Assembly (NCBI GenBank): GCA_016712745.1
Contig: JADJQN010000001.1
Span: forward strand, 1,550,001 to 1,614,000
Source: Sandaracinaceae bacterium
Lineage (GTDB): Bacteria > Myxococcota_A > Polyangia > Polyangiales > JADJQN01
Length of the DNA: 64,000 nt
Direction: 5' to 3'
Both the position numbers and the translations under genes were made by a program. Under the pieces are notes generated by a model. The model saw nothing but the letters and a program-made list of their open reading frames with translations. It searched no databases and was not told the DNA's origin. Numbering within the stretch: the stretch's first letter is position 1; each line of letters starts with the position of its first letter. Below, piece by piece: positions 60,401 to 64,000 of the stretch.

Positions 60401-61698
60401 CTGAGGCGAATCGCATAGAGCTGCGCCCCATCTACGGCGCTGTCGTCGACACCGGTGATGGAGACGGTCTGGGGCGATGCCCAATTGGTCACGGTAAAAG
60501 TTAACGTGACCGGGGTCGCTACTCCTTCTGCCGGATCGGTGCTCGCGGCTGTGACGATGACGTCGCTCAGAGGTTGACTTGCAAGACGTAGCGAGAACAT
60601 GGCCGACGTCCCAGCTTCCGACGTCGTGAGTCCCGCAGTCCCGCTCGCGACAAATCCCGGACTCGCACTGGAGTTCGGCACGCACATCGCCCCGCCGTCG
60701 CAGATCCCGGTCGTTACGCACGGTTGTCCGTCGACGCATGTGGAGTCGGAACACGCGCTTCCTTCGAGCACGCTTTGCATCGGACTCGCGAGCACGCAGC
60801 GCGCGATGCCGGAGTCGCACGCAATCGCGCCGCGCGAACAGCCGGTTTGGCATCCGGCGCCCGCATCGCACGCTGTACATTCGCCGCGAAGGTCGCAGAC
60901 TTGAGCCTCGCCGCAGACGTGTCCCGCCTCGCGGTTGAACAGGTCGACGCACACCGGCGCAGCGTCCCCGTCGCAGCGCCAGTAGCCGACCCGACATCGA
61001 TCACTGGACGCGCAAATCGTTCCACACGCAACTCCGGACTCTGTGCTCGTGAACGGTACGCAACCGGCACCAACTGTGGGGTTACACCACTCGGCGTCGT
61101 CGCAAGCGTCAGCGACGGGCTGCTCCGTGCATACGCCTTCATCGCAGCTCTGAGTCGCGCACGAGGCGACATTGTTGCACTCGCCCACCTCGCGACAGAA
61201 TTCGATTTCCGGACAGAACTCGGGCGCGCCCGCAGAGCAGCGCGGGTCCACACACCGACCCTGCAGACACGCCGTCAGCGCCGCCGAACCGGCACCGGGG
61301 CATTCGACACCCACACAGTCGCGCGTGATGTGCACGCGCAGGACGTAGTGGTCTGCCAACGTCACGCGGGCGGTCTGCTGAACGAGCAGGGTGCCGTTGC
61401 TGCGTAATAGGCGTATCCGCACGCTGTAATCGCCCGCGCCGAGGCCAAACGAGGCAACACGGTGTCCCCGATCGAAGGGCTGACCAAAACGCGCGCGGGC
61501 TTCTGCGGTCGCGACCGTGGCGTTCGGGCCTGCGGCGACGGATGAAACCGTCGTCTCGACAATGCCAAACTCCGGACCCGGTACGAGGCCCGTCACCACT
61601 TGCACCTCGAGCTCACGCGGAGCGCTCGAGCAACCAGCAACGAATGCCGCTAACGCGACAAAGAAAGTAAACCAAACAGTTCTTGGTGACACCGCCAC
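57424..61698 (-). CDS. Giant Calx-beta-like / FG-GAP-like surface lipoprotein
   Basis: A 1424-residue exported lipoprotein (lipobox VAGCS). Residues about 125-345 are very Cys-rich with EGF/TSP-like spacing. Next come five ~113-residue Calx-beta-like repeats (about 350-915), each with a GLTTSEAG-type start and a DVSVTNxDxD end that should bind Ca2+. After a second Cys-rich link (about 920-965) come seven FG-GAP/beta-propeller-like repeats (AYIKASNT...GAVYVFRR), likely a seven-bladed propeller. The whole resembles adhesion or matrix proteins. No cell-wall sorting signal is seen. Confidence 0.85.
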   Translation of the reverse strand: MAVSPRTVWFTFFVALAAFVAGCSSAPRELEVQVVTGLVPGPEFGIVETTVSSVAAGPNATVATAEARARFGQPFDRGHRVASFGLGAGDYSVRIRLLRSNGTLLVQQTARVTLADHYVLRVHITRDCVGVECPGAGSAALTACLQGRCVDPRCSAGAPEFCPEIEFCREVGECNNVASCATQSCDEGVCTEQPVADACDDAEWCNPTVGAGCVPFTSTESGVACGTICASSDRCRVGYWRCDGDAAPVCVDLFNREAGHVCGEAQVCDLRGECTACDAGAGCQTGCSRGAIACDSGIARCVLASPMQSVLEGSACSDSTCVDGQPCVTTGICDGGAMCVPNSSASPGFVASGTAGLTTSEAGTSAMFSLRLASQPLSDVIVTAASTDPAEGVATPVTLTFTVTNWASPQTVSITGVDDSAVDGAQLYAIRLSATSSDPGYSALAPLDVSVVNLDDDSAGVYVAPTSGLVTSESGATATFTIVLNAMPTDDVSVGLHSSRSTEGIVSPAVLTFTTANWNAPQTVTVTGADDAVADGAQAYVVVTEVATSADSDYNGIDPSDVALSNTDNDSAGIDATPLSGLTTTEAGGTTTFSVRLASEPASDVMLDVTSTDIGEGSVSPATLTFTQFNWNAPQTVTATGIDDDIVDGPQLFSARVSPAAGTDAGYVGVAAVDVVISNSDDETAGFAIVPASGLTTSESGSTANFTVALTSEPSASVLLSLSSSDSSEGTAGPTTLSFTAANWDTPRTVTITGVDDLIVDGNQIYSIVTAAVVSSDTNYSGLNPADVSVTNNDNDTPSVLVTPTSGLVTSEAGATATFTVRLATMPSATVSIALSSSDLTEGSVAPASLSFTTINWATPQTVTVTGVNDILFDGSQLYTVILATCVSTDPSYSAINPADVSVTNTDTTACTAPTIMCGGTCASCPTGYGILTTGCSGAMCVPTSCLPWYRVNGSACESAQTAYIKASNTSGSDLYGARVVLSEDGQTLAVGAFWEQSNATGINGDQSNNSANHAGAVYVYRRSGSVWAQEAYVKASNTEADDYFGNVALSADGSVMAISANSEDSNATGIGGDQSNNLANSAGAVYLFRRTGAVWVQEAYIKASNTGPDDGFGVTSLSADGTLLAVGAANESSNALGVGGDQSNNSAPYAGAVYLFRYNGATWAQEAYIKASNTEGGDSFGGSVDVSADGLTLAVSALGEDSNAQGINGAQGNNLASSSGALYVFRRTGMVWAQEAYIKASNADSGDALSNVSLSANGNTLLATAIAKASNATGVGGDQADNSIWQAGAAYVFSRSGTTWTQIAYLKSAIAATAQFGYSSAISSDGATVAIGAAYDSPADRPNAHIGLVYIFHNAGSGFALESYVRALNADSFDYLGINTSMSGDGTLIASAASNEASTATGVDGDGTINSLPGAGAVYLFTR

Positions 61699-61733
61699 AG
61701 TGTTTGGCTTCGCGCGAAAGACGTCAACGACAA

Positions 61734-63026
61734 CTAGCTAATTACGAGACTGTCGCAGCCAGCGCCGTCAATGGCCGGGATGACCACGCGAACTCGACTG
61801 CGGCCCAGGTTGCGGCGCCCGTCACCGCGGAACTCGAGCTCGATTTCGAAGATTTGTGGCTCGTCGGTCGGAATGATTACGTCGTTTCGAAACTGCACCT
61901 GAAACGTTACCTGCGTGCCGGCGCGAACGCCTCGAAACACTCCCGCTCCAAGGTCGATCGACTCGATCCCGTTCATCGGCTCGGCGCGCAACGGAACGAC
62001 TGCGCTCACCAGGCGCCTCACATCGACGCCATCGTCGGGGTTGGGATCGTTTACCACGGCATCGACGTCGAGCACGATGCCTTGCGCGAACGCCTGAATA
62101 GCTTCGACGACGCTCGTATCGAGCGACGCACCGTCGAATCCAATATTGAACACCAGGGGATTACCCATCACGTCGAGCGCGGCCGTGTCGCGCGCGAGCG
62201 ACTCGAGCTCCTCGGCCGAGTCGAACACATCGCCCGAGAAGAAGCCGAGCACGCGGATTCCTTGGGAGCGCAACGCGCGAATGGCATCGATGTACTGATG
62301 CGGAGGCGGTACGATTTCAGGCCCGTAGGGATTGGAACCGCTCGGCCCGTTGTGAAAGGGCGCATCTGTAAAGAGGAAGACAAGCGGCAAAGAATCTTCG
62401 CGGTAACACGGGTAGCCGAAACCTCCGCGCGGACAGCCGAAGCTGGGCGGCACAAAGCGTCCAATGCCGGCACCGGTTGCGAGTTGGTAGAGTGCTTCGA
62501 CTTGCGCCTCGGGTTGATCGTGTCCGCTCTCGAGCTGAAGGGCGTTGACGGCGCCCTGCACTGCCGAGATGTCTCGTGTCATTGGAAGTTGCAGGGTGAA
62601 CGGATCGTCAATGGGGTCGTCGCCGTAAGGCTCGACCGGGAAATCGGCAAAGGATGCAACGCCCAGGGCGATGTCGGGGATCTGCGCTTCGATCGCCGGC
62701 GCGATCACATCGCGCAACTTGTCGCGTATCTGGTCGATCTCGTCGCCCATTGAGGCGGTGACGTCGATCAGAAAGACGATGTCCGCGCGCTGTAGTCGCG
62801 TTGAAAAGCTCACCGGCAGTTCAACGGGCGGCTGATCTTCCGGAAGCATCGGCACGTCGATGCAAAGAAGCGCTGGCATGGGCGGCACGACCGCATCGCG
62901 CGACGCGTCGGGCAAGTTGAGCCCCGTCTTTGAGCCGCACGCACTTGTCGTCATCGCGACGGCAGCTAATACCAGCGCGCGTGCGACGTTGAGACGTGCA
63001 ATGTTCAGAAATGAAGTACGACGCAT
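61734..63026 (-). CDS. VWA-domain lipoprotein
   Basis: A 430-residue exported lipoprotein (lipobox TSACG) with a VWA/integrin-beta-like domain from about 80 on. The MIDAS motif reads DVTAS in FLIDVTASMGDEI (a DxTxS variant of DxSxS) and later FLFTDAPFHNG supplies the Asp. The C-terminal ~110 residues are a beta domain (VTFQVQFRNDVIIP). It lies 35 bp upstream of the giant Calx-beta/FG-GAP protein in the same direction and may act with it in calcium-dependent surface adhesion. Confidence 0.88.
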   Translation of the reverse strand: MRRTSFLNIARLNVARALVLAAVAMTTSACGSKTGLNLPDASRDAVVPPMPALLCIDVPMLPEDQPPVELPVSFSTRLQRADIVFLIDVTASMGDEIDQIRDKLRDVIAPAIEAQIPDIALGVASFADFPVEPYGDDPIDDPFTLQLPMTRDISAVQGAVNALQLESGHDQPEAQVEALYQLATGAGIGRFVPPSFGCPRGGFGYPCYREDSLPLVFLFTDAPFHNGPSGSNPYGPEIVPPPHQYIDAIRALRSQGIRVLGFFSGDVFDSAEELESLARDTAALDVMGNPLVFNIGFDGASLDTSVVEAIQAFAQGIVLDVDAVVNDPNPDDGVDVRRLVSAVVPLRAEPMNGIESIDLGAGVFRGVRAGTQVTFQVQFRNDVIIPTDEPQIFEIELEFRGDGRRNLGRSRVRVVIPAIDGAGCDSLVIS

Positions 63027-63085
63027 GCCAAGCCTCGCAAAAGCCTACGCAAACGTAGCCGCAAGGGCGTGACTCGTCGAGCCGG

Positions 63086-64000
63086 TCAGAGGCGCATTTT
63101 TGCGCGCTTCTTCGCAGCATGGGCCCGTGCACGATCGCGCGAGAAAAGCGCGATGTAGTCAATGACGTGAGGCTCGTCGCCGACATGAGGATCCTCGCGC
63201 ACAACGACTTGCCCCATTTCGGCCTCTACCGCGTCGAGACGGGCAAGAAAGCCCCGTATCACGGCAGTTGCACCACCAAAGAGCTGCTGTTCGAGATTGG
63301 GGCGTTCGAGCATCAGCTCGTGAACGGCGGAGAAGCCAATTTGTTTGCGGCGTGCCAAATCGGTGTAGCTCGCAAGCAGCGCATCCGCCGTGAAGCCATG
63401 TTCAATCACAAGCTCCGCGCCAACCCGCAATACGGACATCGGCTCGAGCGCGCCTTCTTCTAGCAGGGCGAGCGCCGGCTGAAAATAGTTGTAGAACGGG
63501 CAGACGCGTCGGCCCAGCTCGGTGAATGCATCGGGCGACGAAACGCGATCGAGATGAATGAAGATGCGTCGACACACATCGCCGCGTGGAACGTCCGCTG
63601 CTAGGCGCAAGATGCGCGGGATCTCCTCGGGATACACGCGCGCACGCTCCAGCACGGCAAAAAGCGTGTCGCGGCCGACGCGCTCGCCGCAGATGTCGGC
63701 GTAAAGTGAGTAGATGAATGCGTCCGCCTCAGCATCATCGCCGAAACAGATTTCGTCGGCCGAAGAAGCGGTCTGCGTTCGCGATGTGAGCAAGGCGGCG
63801 AGCTTGTACCCAATCTGATCGCGCAAGAAGCGAACGCGGCCGCGCACCAAATGATGCAGGCTCGGCTTGAGCGTGAATGAATCCCACTTCACGCCATCGA
63901 GCCGCAGCTTCGCTTCGAGCACGCGACGCATCTGCTCGGGACTCCCAGACAAAATGTAAATGCCCGCTGGATTCGTTGCTCGCTGTTCGCGTAGCAACGC
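63086..64000 (-). CDS. APP1-like (DUF2183) phosphatase-domain protein, partial
   Basis: The frame is open to the right edge, so the N-terminus lies outside the window. The visible start ATNPAGIYILSGSPEQMRRVLE and SFTLKPSLHHL resemble the C-terminal half of the DUF2183/APP1 phosphatidate-phosphatase HAD domain (pattern YLISGSP... with a later lysine). The following ~230 residues are helical and charged, ending in a Lys/Arg-rich tail (AHAAKKRAKMRL). A TTG at 63997 is not a convincing start. The assignment is by motif impression only. Confidence 0.65.
   Translation of the reverse strand, partial: ALLREQRATNPAGIYILSGSPEQMRRVLEAKLRLDGVKWDSFTLKPSLHHLVRGRVRFLRDQIGYKLAALLTSRTQTASSADEICFGDDAEADAFIYSLYADICGERVGRDTLFAVLERARVYPEEIPRILRLAADVPRGDVCRRIFIHLDRVSSPDAFTELGRRVCPFYNYFQPALALLEEGALEPMSVLRVGAELVIEHGFTADALLASYTDLARRKQIGFSAVHELMLERPNLEQQLFGGATAVIRGFLARLDAVEAEMGQVVVREDPHVGDEPHVIDYIALFSRDRARAHAAKKRAKMRL

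Overview
The window looks like chromosomal DNA of a Gram-negative member of the Myxococcota (former Deltaproteobacteria), possibly Polyangia. This is an inference from content: an MglA-family GTPase, a very large Ser/Thr-kinase/sigma-54 activator fusion, many lipoproteins with Ala/Asp-rich linkers after the lipobox, a CxxxY-type CcmE and a long Bat operon. No rRNA, tRNA, CRISPR array, phage or intact transposase gene was seen. The DNA is fairly GC-rich and densely coding on both strands.

Layout. 1-5.1 kb (minus): start of the division/cell-wall (dcw) cluster, mraZ-rsmH-ftsL-ftsI-murE, with a promoter and three MraZ-box-like repeats upstream. 5.2-10.7 kb (plus): a tightly overlapping run with a small membrane protein, an MglA-like GTPase, a PocR-type histidine kinase, thiL and a molybdate-type ABC transporter (modABC). 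10.7-19.1 kb (minus): pyrR-pyrB-namZ, then a 1594-residue kinase/AAA/TPR/GAF/sigma-54/Fis protein and a lipoprotein. 19.3-22.3 kb: a polysaccharide-lyase-like lipoprotein, an outer-membrane protein and ccmE. 22.4-24.3 kb (minus): the Fo-side ATP synthase genes atpZ-atpI-atpB-atpE without F1 genes. 24.6-26.7 kb (minus): hemL with an orphan EGF-domain gene remnant behind it, and a TPR protein.

27.1-31.5 kb (plus): a SulP anion transporter fused to a gamma-class carbonic anhydrase, followed directly by two SPFH/band-7 membrane proteins and moaB. This is the most interesting protein-coding locus: a candidate bicarbonate uptake/hydration module with its own membrane scaffold pair. 31.7-40.6 kb (plus): moxR-DUF58-batA-batB-batC-batD-batE (aerotolerance-type) operon, in which batA carries an apparent -1 frameshift. 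A stand-alone response regulator follows.

41.1-41.8 kb holds no gene. It contains two inverted, diverged copies of a roughly 175-215 bp element whose stems differ by compensatory changes while a 20-nt loop is nearly unchanged, with three GGGGACGTTCCCC-type palindromes spaced exactly 50 bp apart between them. 41.8-47.1 kb: an FHA-domain protein (minus), two parvulin-type foldases (PpiC-like and SurA-like) and ribA (GTP cyclohydrolase II). 47.1-51.4 kb: an unknown gene (minus), then an overlapping trio of a DUF2252 lipoprotein, a barrel protein and a lamin-tail lipoprotein. 51.5-56.7 kb (plus): mfd, a HEAT-repeat protein and a methyltransferase gene interrupted by an in-frame amber codon. 56.7-64 kb (minus): three surface lipoproteins, including a 1424-residue Calx-beta/FG-GAP protein and a VWA protein, and a partial APP1-like gene running off the right edge.
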